From positions 30,314 to 94,313 of the IMG/VR virus record IMGVR_UViG_3300031578_009495: a stretch of 64,000 bases of DNA; one strand, given 5' to 3'. The position numbers and the translations under genes are program-made. This document shows, piece after piece, positions 7,107-16,722 of this stretch (positions are counted from its first letter, which is position 1; each line of letters starts with the position of its first letter). Under the pieces are notes generated by a model. That model saw only the letters and a program-made list of their open reading frames with translations. It was not told the DNA's origin and did no database searches. Source of the stretch: a virus.

Positions 7107-9974
7107 ATGGCAAGTCAATTCGGAATACGATTTTTCACTTCAGGCTATGAAAGAACAAGCGGTCAAATGGCGTCTATAGGAAGACAGGCCAGTGGGATAA
7201 GTACAGGATTTCTACGAATGGGAAGGACTGGCGCTTCATCTGGCACAATGGCTGCGGGCGGAATGAGAATTTTAAGCTCCGGAATGTCTGGCGCTATGAG
7301 CGTGATGAGAGGATTTATTAGTCTAACCATAAGGGCTACAACCGTACTTGCCACTGTTGGCGCCGTAGTTGCTGGAGTCGGGATAGCCCTTGCTACAAAG
7401 TTTGCAAAAGGATTAATGGCTACAAGGGAGAGTTTTTATTTAATAGAGACAGCCCTTACTGGAGTTGTAAAAAATGCTGGGCAGGTGCAAAAGATTTCGG
7501 ATTGGGCAATGAAATATGCAGCAACATATCCTGCAATGTATGGGGACGTTATGGATACGATGAAGGGATTATCAATGATGCCCTCCTTAAAGCCTATGTT
7601 CGTTAAGGGCGATGTTGCTGCCATGGAAAAGGTAATGAATATTGTCCAGAGTCTTGCCGCGATGGACCCACAGCAGGGCGTAAAGGGAGCTCAGCTTGCG
7701 ATGAGAGAAGCATTATCTGGCAACTGGAGGTCATTGCAGATGCGGTTTGAGCTAAGACCGCAGGCGGTTGCTGAAGCGGCAGGGCTGTCAATGGAAGAGT
7801 TAAAGACAGACCCTGGCAAGGCTATCGAGGCCCTGGACGCCTTTACCCGCCTGAATGTTGGGGCAGACACACTTAGGAAGTCAGCAGAAAGTCTCGGTGT
7901 TCAATGGGGCAACCTCGGGGATAAATACGATATATTTTTGAATAAGATAGGAAAGATGGGAGCATATAGAAGGCTTGTCGAATTCCTTATGAAGATGAAT
8001 GATATGTGGGATAAGCTTTTGGAAAGTGATGCCGCACAGAAATTTGGTCAAAACATTTCAAGTATATTTGAAAGTGTAATTGGGTCAGTTGAATCAATTA
8101 TGACTGGAATTGATTGGGAGGGTAAGGGAATATTCGATGGTATTATTGAAGCAGGCAAGAAAGCAATGGAAAAACTCCGTAATTTGTTTTTAGATGCAAA
8201 GGATTTCCTTGCTTCTGCCATGAAATTGGTTTTTGTATATATAAAAATGGCCTTAATTTTTTCCATTAAGGAAATCTTTTTCCCTGTTGGAAAGATGATT
8301 GCTGAAACAATCGGTAATGCTTTCATGGAGACCATCCGGGCACATCCTATGCTGGCTTTTATGGCCGCTTTGGTAGGTGGAACGATAATGGGTGGTCTTC
8401 CAGGTGGAATTGTAGCTGGTGGGGCAATGGCTGTAACTTTGGCTGCGCAGGGAACAGGTTTAATAGGAGCGCCAGCTAAATCAAAAGAAGAGTTGATTGC
8501 TGAGAAGAAAGCCGAAATAGAACGAGTACAGAATAAGAAATTTAGAACCCCGATGGAAAGAGTTGAATTTTATGGTAATCGCAATCGGAGGAAGAATCTG
8601 GAAAATCTCAAAACTGAGTTGGAAGAATTAGAAAAACTGCCGGCTACAAGTAAGTTTTCAGATGCAGATGCAGCTTTAGCAAAATTAAAAGCCGACGCAA
8701 AAGCTTTAAAACAATTATGGGGCACAGGGCTTGGGCTTGGGACTGGAGACGCGACAAAGGATCCAACCGCTGTAGGTGAAGCAGCAAAAAGGGTAGTTGC
8801 GGCACGATCAAGCTTACGGCTTGCGGAACTTACTGGCGCCAAATCCATGGTAGATGTTTTAAAGGAGCAATTACAATATGAAGAAAGACTTTTGGATTAT
8901 CACCAAAAAGCTGCCACATGGGAAAAAGGTCCGACAAAGGGAGTTAGAGAGGCAGAGTTAAAAAAGGAGATAGCAACATTAAAAGAAACGATGTCAATAT
9001 CCATCGGTAAGGGCGTAACCCGTAAAGATCCTGCCCTAATTGTCATGGAGGAGAAACTTGCAACAAAACAAATAGAGGCTGAAAAACTTAAAAAGGCAAA
9101 AACAACCGAGGTAGGAGATATAACACGATATACAGGAGCCGAACTCGCAGAAAAAGCAAGAGTTTCTATGGAAAAAGAGAAAAACATCCTGGCTCAAACA
9201 TTAGCTGTTGAAACACAAATTGCAAAGTTAAAGAAAGAGGGTGGGGAAGATGTAAGTATGCTCGTAGACCTTGAAACCAAGTTGCTTGATTTATCAAAAC
9301 AAAAAATAGCAATTGAGCAACAATACACAAATGCAAAAAAACAGCAGGTTGGCTTGCAAAGTCAGATCCAGACAATGGAAGTGCAAAAAGGACTTAGCGC
9401 TCTTGATTTAACGAAGGGAATGTTTCAGACCTTTGGAAAATTTGTAGGTAAACAGGGACGTTATGGCCAGGTTGGAGGAGCTAAAATGCCTGGAATGGGT
9501 AAAATGTCGTGGGGAACGGGCGTGGAAAAATCCACAGGCTATAGAACAAAAGGCATTCCAAAGTTTCTCTTAAAACAAGAAGAAGTGTTAAAAGAAAAGC
9601 TTGGGCAAGCAGGCATATCTGATGTAGTAAAAAAGTTACTTCTTGAAAAGTTGCATGGCATAAACGTAGAACAGTTTCAAATGGCTAAGGGAGGAGTTGC
9701 AAAAGGAGCTCAGTTTCTTGAGGCTAATAAATTTATGGAGCAATTGCAGGCTGTTGATACTAAACTTCAGGAAGAACAGATCGCGCTTGTGAAAGAGCAA
9801 GCTGGGAATATTGCAAAAATGGTTGTTGAGCTTAAATTGACAAACCAATGGTTGTCTGGAATCAATGGAAAGGTTGGTGGTACTGGCTCGCAGCCTAACG
9901 CAACACCTGCATCTTTAGGAAATAAAAAAATTGGCGAAGCAAATCCATCGACAGCGCCATCTGGTGCATTTTAA
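7107..9974 (+). CDS. Tape measure protein
   Basis: A 955-residue protein directly after the chaperone pair. It has a Gly/Ser/Met-rich N-terminus, hydrophobic segments near residues 70-100 (ATTVLATVGAVVAGVGIAL) and again near 410-460, and a long charged, helical, coiled-coil-like C-terminal half rich in Lys, Glu and Leu. Size, order and composition are those of siphovirus tape measure proteins, which set tail length. The start ATG at 7107 follows GAGGAAAC. It overlaps the next gene by one base (TAATG). Confidence 0.88.
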   Translation: MASQFGIRFFTSGYERTSGQMASIGRQASGISTGFLRMGRTGASSGTMAAGGMRILSSGMSGAMSVMRGFISLTIRATTVLATVGAVVAGVGIALATKFAKGLMATRESFYLIETALTGVVKNAGQVQKISDWAMKYAATYPAMYGDVMDTMKGLSMMPSLKPMFVKGDVAAMEKVMNIVQSLAAMDPQQGVKGAQLAMREALSGNWRSLQMRFELRPQAVAEAAGLSMEELKTDPGKAIEALDAFTRLNVGADTLRKSAESLGVQWGNLGDKYDIFLNKIGKMGAYRRLVEFLMKMNDMWDKLLESDAAQKFGQNISSIFESVIGSVESIMTGIDWEGKGIFDGIIEAGKKAMEKLRNLFLDAKDFLASAMKLVFVYIKMALIFSIKEIFFPVGKMIAETIGNAFMETIRAHPMLAFMAALVGGTIMGGLPGGIVAGGAMAVTLAAQGTGLIGAPAKSKEELIAEKKAEIERVQNKKFRTPMERVEFYGNRNRRKNLENLKTELEELEKLPATSKFSDADAALAKLKADAKALKQLWGTGLGLGTGDATKDPTAVGEAAKRVVAARSSLRLAELTGAKSMVDVLKEQLQYEERLLDYHQKAATWEKGPTKGVREAELKKEIATLKETMSISIGKGVTRKDPALIVMEEKLATKQIEAEKLKKAKTTEVGDITRYTGAELAEKARVSMEKEKNILAQTLAVETQIAKLKKEGGEDVSMLVDLETKLLDLSKQKIAIEQQYTNAKKQQVGLQSQIQTMEVQKGLSALDLTKGMFQTFGKFVGKQGRYGQVGGAKMPGMGKMSWGTGVEKSTGYRTKGIPKFLLKQEEVLKEKLGQAGISDVVKKLLLEKLHGINVEQFQMAKGGVAKGAQFLEANKFMEQLQAVDTKLQEEQIALVKEQAGNIAKMVVELKLTNQWLSGINGKVGGTGSQPNATPASLGNKKIGEANPSTAPSGAF

Positions 9975-11794
9975 TGGGATACACAAGCATAAACATAAGC
10001 TACAATGAAGGTTCTCTGTGTGAGCAGATAAGCTTCAGTGAACCAGGCGAACAAGGCTATGCTCTTGGTTCTACCATAACCCTATCTGATGAAAGATTGT
10101 CAAGGGACCGTGAAATGATAGTAATGGCCGTCAATTACAGCGAAGACCAGGATATCGGCACGCTTACAACTGTTTCAGGCTTTTCCCTTGAATATTTATA
10201 TGCCAGAAAAGCTCCTGCTTTTGATATTTCATTTCTTACTATGACTCAAGATGATCATGAAAATTATTTAAAACGTTCTCCAAAGCCTGATTCTATATTA
10301 AAAATTAGATATGGAGATGAGTATGGGTCTAACGGATGGACGATGCACTCTATCATAAACGAAATTTGTAGGCTTATGGGCATTTCAGCGGAAAATACTC
10401 TTCCAAATTATTATATAAGCGATTTTACAGTAAGCTTAGGCTCTACTTATTTTGAAGCTATCACCAGTCTTGTTTCTATTTTTTCACCCATTATAACTTT
10501 GAGTAGAAAAGTATTATATATAGTAGATAGAGGAAGCGTTGGTATCCTTCCCTGGGGAAATTGTAGACTTACAAATGTTACTTTAAAAGAAAAAGAACAC
10601 ATAGAAGATGAGGATGAACAGCTTCCTTCATCCGGTATTATCTCTAGTATAATATTAAATAGAGAATATGCTCCAATCCCTGGATGTGTTAAAGTCGAAG
10701 GACAGGAAGGAAAATATATTGGGAGTAAAGACATATCGGCTGTTAATTTTACCCCCACCAAAGGCAGTATAAGCACTTCCGAAGGCGTATCCAATGATGA
10801 TGGGACTATAGCTTATTATAAAAATGCGCTTGATTTTTATAAAGACCCTTATAATAACCAATGGGCAACTTTTTTAAGAGAAGAAGAATGCAGGATATAT
10901 GATAGATACGGATGGTTTTTAAGTGCAACAAAAAATACAACTGAGATGGAATACAATCCGGAAACTCTCCAATTTAAGTATGCAAATCCTGTGCTTGATA
11001 AAGAAAGCAAAACATGTGAAGCTTGGGTGGGTAATCGCTATACTGGAGGCTTAAGAGTATATAATAAAATAGAAAATTCATATACTTATGATGAAGAAGA
11101 TTGGTCTTTGAAATCGCAATTATCAACGAAACAAGAATTGTTTATATATGATGGAGATACTTATACAAAATACGATCCCAGAGATTATGACCCAGAGGAA
11201 GATGGTACAACATTAGAATTAGTACAAACAGAACAAAGAAGTACAATATATACCTATTTAACTGAAGAATCATATTCTGTCGATACCCAAATATCAAGCC
11301 AGGTATATAATGAAGAGGACGAAGAATGGCAGACTATTTATACTTTTGAACACGATGTAGTGCTTGCAGGTGGGCAACAACATGTTGGAGGTTCGAGTGG
11401 AATATCTTCTCTTAGAACATTACAAGTATATGATGGAGATTGCCCAATCTTTCCAACCTATAGTTCATTCAATGAACCTGCTCAAGTTTTTAATATATCT
11501 ACGCCAGATTGGAATTCTATATATTCTTGCTATATTGCTATAAAGACTATGCTTGGTTATGAATATCAAACTGCAACAGTTGAAACTTTAGCAACTAATT
11601 GGTATTGGAATGAAAATAAGGAGGAATATGATAAAACAAAATTTGACCCACTTCCTTTTATGAGCATGACAGGCTTTGAACCTATAATGACAGAAGGGAT
11701 AAAAGGCAGTTATTTCATAACAGGATATAATACAAATATTGACCCAACTAAAGGATATACTGTAAGTTTAAATTTGGAGGTAAGACTTGAATAA
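9974..11794 (+). CDS. Tail/baseplate hub-like protein
   Basis: A 606-residue protein following the tape measure gene with a TAATG overlap, the position of distal tail or baseplate hub proteins. The N-terminal region (CEQISFSEPGEQGYALGSTITL) and the segment around residues 120-200 (INEICRLMGIS, ...TYFEAITSLVSIFSPIITLSRKVLYIVDRG) resemble hub proteins of the T4 gp27-like fold in style, but this cannot be established by eye. It is rich in Tyr, Glu and Asp. Confidence 0.6.
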   Translation: MGYTSINISYNEGSLCEQISFSEPGEQGYALGSTITLSDERLSRDREMIVMAVNYSEDQDIGTLTTVSGFSLEYLYARKAPAFDISFLTMTQDDHENYLKRSPKPDSILKIRYGDEYGSNGWTMHSIINEICRLMGISAENTLPNYYISDFTVSLGSTYFEAITSLVSIFSPIITLSRKVLYIVDRGSVGILPWGNCRLTNVTLKEKEHIEDEDEQLPSSGIISSIILNREYAPIPGCVKVEGQEGKYIGSKDISAVNFTPTKGSISTSEGVSNDDGTIAYYKNALDFYKDPYNNQWATFLREEECRIYDRYGWFLSATKNTTEMEYNPETLQFKYANPVLDKESKTCEAWVGNRYTGGLRVYNKIENSYTYDEEDWSLKSQLSTKQELFIYDGDTYTKYDPRDYDPEEDGTTLELVQTEQRSTIYTYLTEESYSVDTQISSQVYNEEDEEWQTIYTFEHDVVLAGGQQHVGGSSGISSLRTLQVYDGDCPIFPTYSSFNEPAQVFNISTPDWNSIYSCYIAIKTMLGYEYQTATVETLATNWYWNENKEEYDKTKFDPLPFMSMTGFEPIMTEGIKGSYFITGYNTNIDPTKGYTVSLNLEVRLE

Positions 11795-11972
11795 GGATAA
11801 ACTACGAAGATATAGGCAGGGATTGAAAAAAGTAATGCCCAAGAAAGTACGTGTATCAGCGAACTTTTGTAAATATGGTAGGGTTTACTCTGTACCAGGA
11901 ACTACAAACTCATACCCCTATGCGTTAATAATGCCAGTTAATGGCAATCCTAATTACAGCCAGCGGACATGA
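11787..11972 (+). CDS. Small basic protein in tail operon
   Basis: 61 residues starting at a TTG that overlaps the previous stop. The ribosome site GGAGGTAAGAC just upstream supports this start. Very basic N-terminus (MNKDKLRRYRQGLKKVMPKK). Overlaps the next gene by four bases, so all three are probably translationally coupled. No family recognised. Confidence 0.6.
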   Translation: MNKDKLRRYRQGLKKVMPKKVRVSANFCKYGRVYSVPGTTNSYPYALIMPVNGNPNYSQRT

Positions 11973-13300
11973 CTATAAGCAGAAGACATATTTTAGCGTG
12001 GACAGGTAAACAATATATAAAACGTACACAGGTCCGTTCAAATGGAGAATGGGTTCCAAAGTATAATACAGAGCCTCCAGCCGTTTCCAGGAGAACAGCA
12101 TACAGATATGTTCCGGTTCATCCAGGGATAGAGCGAGAAATATTTTTTAAAATCAAATTTGTAAGAGATGATGGAGTCATCATTGATGAAGATTTAATAG
12201 ATAATATAGAAATCCATGATGATGACCCAGGGGTGGTAGAAGGGGGCTACATGACCCATAATCCCCCTATACTTTATATATATAATCTAAGAGAATATTA
12301 TGAATACCTTACAGAAGCACAAATAGAAAAATACGAAGATCAGTTTTACAATTTGGATAGAAATGGTGTAAGAAAAGATAAGAGATATAATCCAGATACT
12401 GGATACTGGAGTTTTACTGGATATCAAAGACCAATATCTGAAATGTGGGGAGAGACTGAAACAGACGATTTAACTAAACCGACTTCCCCTCCTTCTTCAA
12501 AGAAATATGCCAAAAAATGGAATGGTACAGAATACATAAAACAAAAGACATCCGGATATTACATAAGAGTATTATACACAAGTGGCCTAAGATGTGTATT
12601 CCGAGTATTAAATGCAGAGGAAAAAGAAGCAAAGCAACTATCTAGAGGATATACTTATATAGATTCAGAAGGAGTAGTACATAATGAAGTAAGTACTTAT
12701 ATGGTTCCTAGAAATTTAGTAAAAAAACCCAAAAGGCTTATATTCCGAGTACCGTACCGTACAGCAACCTTGGAATCTTTTTATCCTGATTATGTACACT
12801 ATTCTTACGAAGATAGAAATGATGCAGATTTTAGCAAGCCTTATGTATCTGTAGAACGACTTTTTGCTACGTATTTTTATTCTGTAGATACTCATTTTTG
12901 GAAGAAACATACAATAAAGAGTTCTATACCTTATGTTTTAACGGAAAACATATTGAATTTTGACTGGGGATTGTACACAGGATTTGCTGCTCTTGGGCAA
13001 GCTCCGCCTTACGGCAACGATATAGAGAGTATTTCAACGAATATCATAGGAAGAAATCTAAATTTTCCTTATACTACTTTTGATGGATCAGATGGGGATA
13101 GTGCAGAGGAAGAATTTCCAAGAACGTTTGATCCAGTAGATATATCTGTTCCTTTTTCACCTATTACCGAAGAAGAATATAATGAGCAGGAATATCAAAT
13201 GGATATGACTATAGAGGGAGGCAGTCATAGAGTATCAGTAGGGCGTGAATTTACTTATTTCTTTAACCTTTCTACAGTATCGTTAGACGAAAATGCTTGA
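11969..13300 (+). CDS. Putative tail structural protein
   Basis: 443 residues, Tyr-rich, with an internally repeated motif: KKYAKKWNGTEYIKQKTSGYYIRV near the middle echoes AWTGKQYIKRTQVRSNGEWV at the N-terminus, so the protein probably has two related modules. No known domain is recognised. It is coupled to the previous small ORF (ATGA overlap) and followed by a 55-bp AT-rich gap with an AAAAGGAGAAT ribosome site for the next gene. Confidence 0.6.
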   Translation: MTISRRHILAWTGKQYIKRTQVRSNGEWVPKYNTEPPAVSRRTAYRYVPVHPGIEREIFFKIKFVRDDGVIIDEDLIDNIEIHDDDPGVVEGGYMTHNPPILYIYNLREYYEYLTEAQIEKYEDQFYNLDRNGVRKDKRYNPDTGYWSFTGYQRPISEMWGETETDDLTKPTSPPSSKKYAKKWNGTEYIKQKTSGYYIRVLYTSGLRCVFRVLNAEEKEAKQLSRGYTYIDSEGVVHNEVSTYMVPRNLVKKPKRLIFRVPYRTATLESFYPDYVHYSYEDRNDADFSKPYVSVERLFATYFYSVDTHFWKKHTIKSSIPYVLTENILNFDWGLYTGFAALGQAPPYGNDIESISTNIIGRNLNFPYTTFDGSDGDSAEEEFPRTFDPVDISVPFSPITEEEYNEQEYQMDMTIEGGSHRVSVGREFTYFFNLSTVSLDENA

Positions 13301-13355
13301 TATTAAAAAATATAAATTTTAAACAAAAACAAAATAATAAAAGGAGAATAAAATT

Positions 13356-14012
13356 ATGGCAGCACCAAATATTTACTTTTTCGGAAACTCCGGCGTGGGA
13401 GACGCGACCCCACACGGAGAAGGAAGCGCAGCAAACGATGATTGGTTTGCAATAACGTCTGGCCCTGCCGGGCATACTTTAGTTTTTACAGGCGATGCGG
13501 TTTTGGATGGGGCCGCGACCGGGGAACGGGACACAGTCATAATCCCAGCCGCCGGTTCTCTTGAAGTCGATAAGACTTTTATCGACAACGGGGCAACGAT
13601 GGAACAGATTCCCCTCGCTGGTACAGACCAAGGCGGGCAAAGTGGAGGAGACAATCAGTATGTCTTCTGTATCTATTTTGATGGTGAAACTGCTTCGGCC
13701 CCCTACTTGGAAGCATGGGATGACTCTGATCATGATTCTATCGCTCTTCAGGTTTTAGGTGCTGGAGTTCCGGCAAACTCTATGGTAAAAGGCATTGTAA
13801 CTACGACAGGCGCTCCTGGAAGTGCAAACTGGGTAGGGCATCCAGACCAGGTCAACATGGCTGGAACTGGTAACAGGCTTGATCTTAATGCTGCGGCTGC
13901 TATTGGTAGCGCTGGTGGAAATGTCTATTTTAATTTATGCACGAGAATTTTATCGACCAGCACACCTTTCAGTTCGGCTCCGGTGTTTGCTTTGAGGTTC
14001 ACTTATGTGTGA
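13356..14012 (+). CDS. Putative virion decoration/tail appendage protein
   Basis: 218 residues, rich in Gly, Ala, Asp and Thr, with few Lys and Arg. It starts MAAPNIYFFGN, and its composition suggests a beta-rich structural protein. It has a strong ribosome site (AAAAGGAGAAT). GC content is visibly higher than in the neighbours, for example GGCCGCGACCGGGGAACGGG around 13510. No family recognised. Confidence 0.6.
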   Translation: MAAPNIYFFGNSGVGDATPHGEGSAANDDWFAITSGPAGHTLVFTGDAVLDGAATGERDTVIIPAAGSLEVDKTFIDNGATMEQIPLAGTDQGGQSGGDNQYVFCIYFDGETASAPYLEAWDDSDHDSIALQVLGAGVPANSMVKGIVTTTGAPGSANWVGHPDQVNMAGTGNRLDLNAAAAIGSAGGNVYFNLCTRILSTSTPFSSAPVFALRFTYV

Positions 14013-14102
14013 ACAATATCAAGTACTTACAATCTATATCATGAACTAATACTTGAACAAATTAACCTCCTAAAAATCAAAAAAGATAACAAAGGAGCAA
14101 AA

Positions 14103-14495
14103 ATGCAAAAATTAAGATTCATAGCACACTTCGAAGATGAAACCATCAAAGGGAATCCGTTAGGCAGCAGAGATTCCCTTTGGACATCCTTGCCAAATAA
14201 ACCTATTAAAGCGCTTGAATACACACTTCCACACGCGAAAGACTCAATAAAGCTATCAGGATATGAAGAATACCTGCACATGGTAGAGGTATGCCTGCCG
14301 ATGGGTGGAAATGCAATGATTGAGCATGTATATTTGATGGGCAGGATAGGAACAAAAGTAACATCCTATAGAATAACCATCTTGCAAAGGAAGGCCAATG
14401 ACCGGTTTAAAGTAGGCGATATAACGGTCAGGGTATTGGATAAGGGAAGAGAATATAACGGCGGGGCAACCTCTGGCTGGAGAGTGGGTGGCTAA
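14103..14495 (+). CDS. Hypothetical protein between appendage genes
   Basis: 130 residues, starting after ACAAAGGAGCAAAA. A segment PMGGNAMIEHVYLMGRIGTKVTSYRI suggests a compact beta fold. Nothing is recognised. It ends 2 bp before the repeat-containing fibre gene and is probably co-translated with it. Confidence 0.6.
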   Translation: MQKLRFIAHFEDETIKGNPLGSRDSLWTSLPNKPIKALEYTLPHAKDSIKLSGYEEYLHMVEVCLPMGGNAMIEHVYLMGRIGTKVTSYRITILQRKANDRFKVGDITVRVLDKGREYNGGATSGWRVGG

Positions 14496-14497
14496 TT

Positions 14498-15775
14498 ATG
14501 GGAGAAGGTATATTCTATCCTTCAATTAGTAGTGACGATGGGTATTGGTCAGGAACTAATTTTTTTAATAGTCTTGAAGGTTTAACAATAGGAGATATAT
14601 CTGGAAATCCTTACAAAAGTTTTATTAGATTTAAGAATATAACAATACCCCAAGGTAGTAAAATACTTAGTGCATTTATTCGATATACTGCACGTTTTTC
14701 TAATTCTGGATTACCAGTAAATGCAGGGATTTTTTTCAACAACACGGATAACGCTATTGCCCCTACGAATTATTTAGAGGCAGACAATCTTAACCTGACT
14801 ATTCCGTCCATAGCATGGAGTATAGGAGAATGGACAGAACAAGAGCAATACGATACGCCTAGTATAGTTTCGCATCTACAAACAGTTATAGACCGTCCAG
14901 GATGGTATAGTAATGTCATGGCGGTTATATGGGATAAAACGTCAAGTAGTGATCGAAATTGCTATTCTTATGATTATAATTACGGTGAAAAATGCCCTGA
15001 ATTACATGTTACATGGTCTTTACCTGAAAACATTACGGATATTCGTACAGAAATAGCTGCCGATTTTTATACAGGTTGGTTGCACTTACCTTCTGAGGTT
15101 TCTGCTGGAGTAAAAGCTTTCCAGTATTTAAAAAGTAGGATCGAAGCTGGAAATATATCTTTATCTGATTTACTCTCCGAAATAAAAGCTGGAAATTTAT
15201 CTTTTACAGACTTACTTTCTGAGGTTTCTGCTGGAGTAAAAGCTTTCCAGTATTTAAAAAGTAGGATCGAAGCTGGAAATATATCTTTATCTGATTTACT
15301 CTCCGAAATAAAAGCTGGAAATTTATCTTTTACAGACTTACTTTCTGAAGTTATAGCAAATGCACAATCACTTACAGACTTACTTTCTGAAATAGATACC
15401 AGCGCACTTAGCATTAAAGATATCAATAGCTTTATAGAAAGTGAATATCCGACTTGGAGCAAGTTTTTACTTCTAAGCCATGATCATGTTCCTGCGCGAA
15501 ATGCTTTAAATGTTAAAATTGGTAAAGCAATGCAGTTTAGAGTCTATAACCCAGATCCTTTATTTGGAATAGACTTAACCACATTTAAAATAAGATTCAA
15601 TGAAGGCACCTGGTACAGATATGGAGATACGAGGCTTACATTTACCGAAGTAAGTTATAGAGAATATTTGGTTTACTTCAATCCGCCGGCCTTCGATTAT
15701 AATAGTCAGATAGATTTGGAACTGTACTGCGAAGACCATAGAAATAACCCTGGAATCAAATTGGAAATTTTATGA
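14498..15775 (+). CDS. Tail fibre-like protein with DLLSEI repeats
   Basis: 425 residues. Residues ~1-180 form a globular beta-rich domain (GTNFFNSLEGLTIGD..., CYSYDYNYGEKCPELHVTW), reminiscent of carbohydrate-binding jelly rolls. Residues ~185-300 contain a repeat of about 14-15 residues with the core DLLSEIKAG, partly carried by a 126-bp perfect tandem duplication. The C-terminal ~100 residues end in an Ig-like segment (FGIDLTTFKIRFNEG...HRNNPGIKLEIL). The same repeat and C-terminal module recur in the next genes, so this is a fibre family built by duplication. It probably contributes to host binding. Confidence 0.65.
   Translation: MGEGIFYPSISSDDGYWSGTNFFNSLEGLTIGDISGNPYKSFIRFKNITIPQGSKILSAFIRYTARFSNSGLPVNAGIFFNNTDNAIAPTNYLEADNLNLTIPSIAWSIGEWTEQEQYDTPSIVSHLQTVIDRPGWYSNVMAVIWDKTSSSDRNCYSYDYNYGEKCPELHVTWSLPENITDIRTEIAADFYTGWLHLPSEVSAGVKAFQYLKSRIEAGNISLSDLLSEIKAGNLSFTDLLSEVSAGVKAFQYLKSRIEAGNISLSDLLSEIKAGNLSFTDLLSEVIANAQSLTDLLSEIDTSALSIKDINSFIESEYPTWSKFLLLSHDHVPARNALNVKIGKAMQFRVYNPDPLFGIDLTTFKIRFNEGTWYRYGDTRLTFTEVSYREYLVYFNPPAFDYNSQIDLELYCEDHRNNPGIKLEIL
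15091..15342 (+). repeat. Perfect 126-bp tandem duplication (42 codons, two copies)
   Basis: The segment starting TTCTGAGGTTTCTGCTGGAG occurs at 15091 and again at 15217 with no visible mismatch over a full period. 126 is a multiple of three, so the frame is kept and the fibre repeat region can lengthen or shorten. Confidence 0.9.
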
Positions 15776-16178
15776 AAACAGTGTCAAATATTGTAAGCAG
15801 TCTCAAAAAAGATTTATACAATTACACCTGTAATGCTGACGTTCAGGCATCCAGGAACATCGCTGAAGTTGGGCTAAATGCCTCTCTTCAAGAGCGGCCT
15901 GACACCGCTCCAGATAATGCTGGGACTGAGTTAGAAAGCTCGGTCTGATGTGGTTTAAAAACCACAAACTTTGGTTCTATGTTAGAACCCCACGTGTTTC
16001 AACCGTGGGAGTATGTCAGAATGCTTTTGTTGTAGAGCTTAGAGATGCAGCTTTACTGGTATTGCAAAGCGACCGAAAAGATGAAAAAGAAAAGAGACTT
16101 TTGAACAAAAGATTAGAAAAAGCTGTGAAAAACATTGGCGCAATTAATGGTGATCATGGAGCGATCTCCACTGGATAG
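15772..16178 (+). pseudogene. Small phage gene disrupted by an IS605-type remnant
   Basis: An ATG at 15772 (overlapping the previous stop) begins MKTVSNIVSSLKKDLYN and then runs in frame into a fragment of TnpB (CNADVQASRNIAEVGLNA), stopping at 15946-15948. Beyond the element's right end at about 16019 an open frame resumes (NAFVVELRDAALLVLQ...GAISTG, stop 16176-16178), preceded by no start. The two flanks look like halves of one small protein split by the insertion. Confidence 0.55.
15828..16019 (+). mobile_element. IS200/IS605-type remnant: tnpB 3' end plus right end and guide-RNA region
   Basis: The left part encodes ASRNIAEVGLNA, matching the C-terminus of the tnpB at 27469-28593. The rest repeats, with only a few changes, the sequence beyond that gene's stop: GGTTTAAAAACCACAAAC, then TTGGTTCTATGTTAGAACC, then CCCCACGTG...CCGTGGG, ending GTATGTCAG. 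In TnpB elements this region is the right end and encodes the omega/reRNA scaffold, with hairpins such as GAGCGG/CCGCTC. The rest of the transposon has been lost. Confidence 0.8.
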
Positions 16179-16187
16179 GATTTATCT

Positions 16188-16703
16188 ATGCCGACATGCA
16201 TTCTCATTACAGACCTAAAATCTGAGATTTCAGTTGAACAAAGGATCCCTTCCCTTACTGATCTTCTGTCTGAAATATCTGCCTATAACTATCATACCAG
16301 CTTTAAAGATTTAAGCGCTTCAATAGCGGCCAGAGTCCCTTATATTGATTTAAAAACTGAAATCTCTGCCGGCTTTCCTGTAGATACTTCCGGCCCGTAT
16401 ATCCTACCAGAAACTTACCCAAGAGACGGGGAGGGCGGTATTGGTATATACGGGCCTATTTTTATAGTAGTTGAAGATTTGATTTCCGGAATTGATTTAA
16501 GTTCGCTTGAACTAACTGTAAATTCTGTAGTTTATACTCAAGAGGATTCCGAGGTGACGTGTTTGCCTATAACTATTCCATACAGGTATGTGATAAGATA
16601 TGTCCCTATTATACCTTGGAGTTTAGATAGTGAAGTTATTATATCTATTTTTATTAAAGATAGGGCAGGTAATCCAGGAATGGTTGATTTGATATTACAC
16701 TAA
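16188..16703 (+). CDS. Short fibre-like protein with DLxSEI repeats
   Basis: 171 residues. The N-terminal ~65 residues carry three to four repeats (LTDLLSEISA, FKDLSASIAA, YIDLKTEISA). The rest is an Ig-like module with GIDLSSLELTVNS and the ending IKDRAGNPGMVDLILH, similar to the C-terminus of the protein at 14498-15775. It looks like a shortened paralogue. The ribosome site is weak; the ATG at 16188 follows GGATAGGATTTATCT. Confidence 0.6.
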   Translation: MPTCILITDLKSEISVEQRIPSLTDLLSEISAYNYHTSFKDLSASIAARVPYIDLKTEISAGFPVDTSGPYILPETYPRDGEGGIGIYGPIFIVVEDLISGIDLSSLELTVNSVVYTQEDSEVTCLPITIPYRYVIRYVPIIPWSLDSEVIISIFIKDRAGNPGMVDLILH

Positions 16704-16722
16704 ATAATTAAACTTAAAGACA

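Noticed and set aside
15948-16178. 76-codon frame starting MWFKNHKLW
   Set aside because: Its first part lies in the IS605-type right end and has no ribosome site; treated as part of a disrupted gene.
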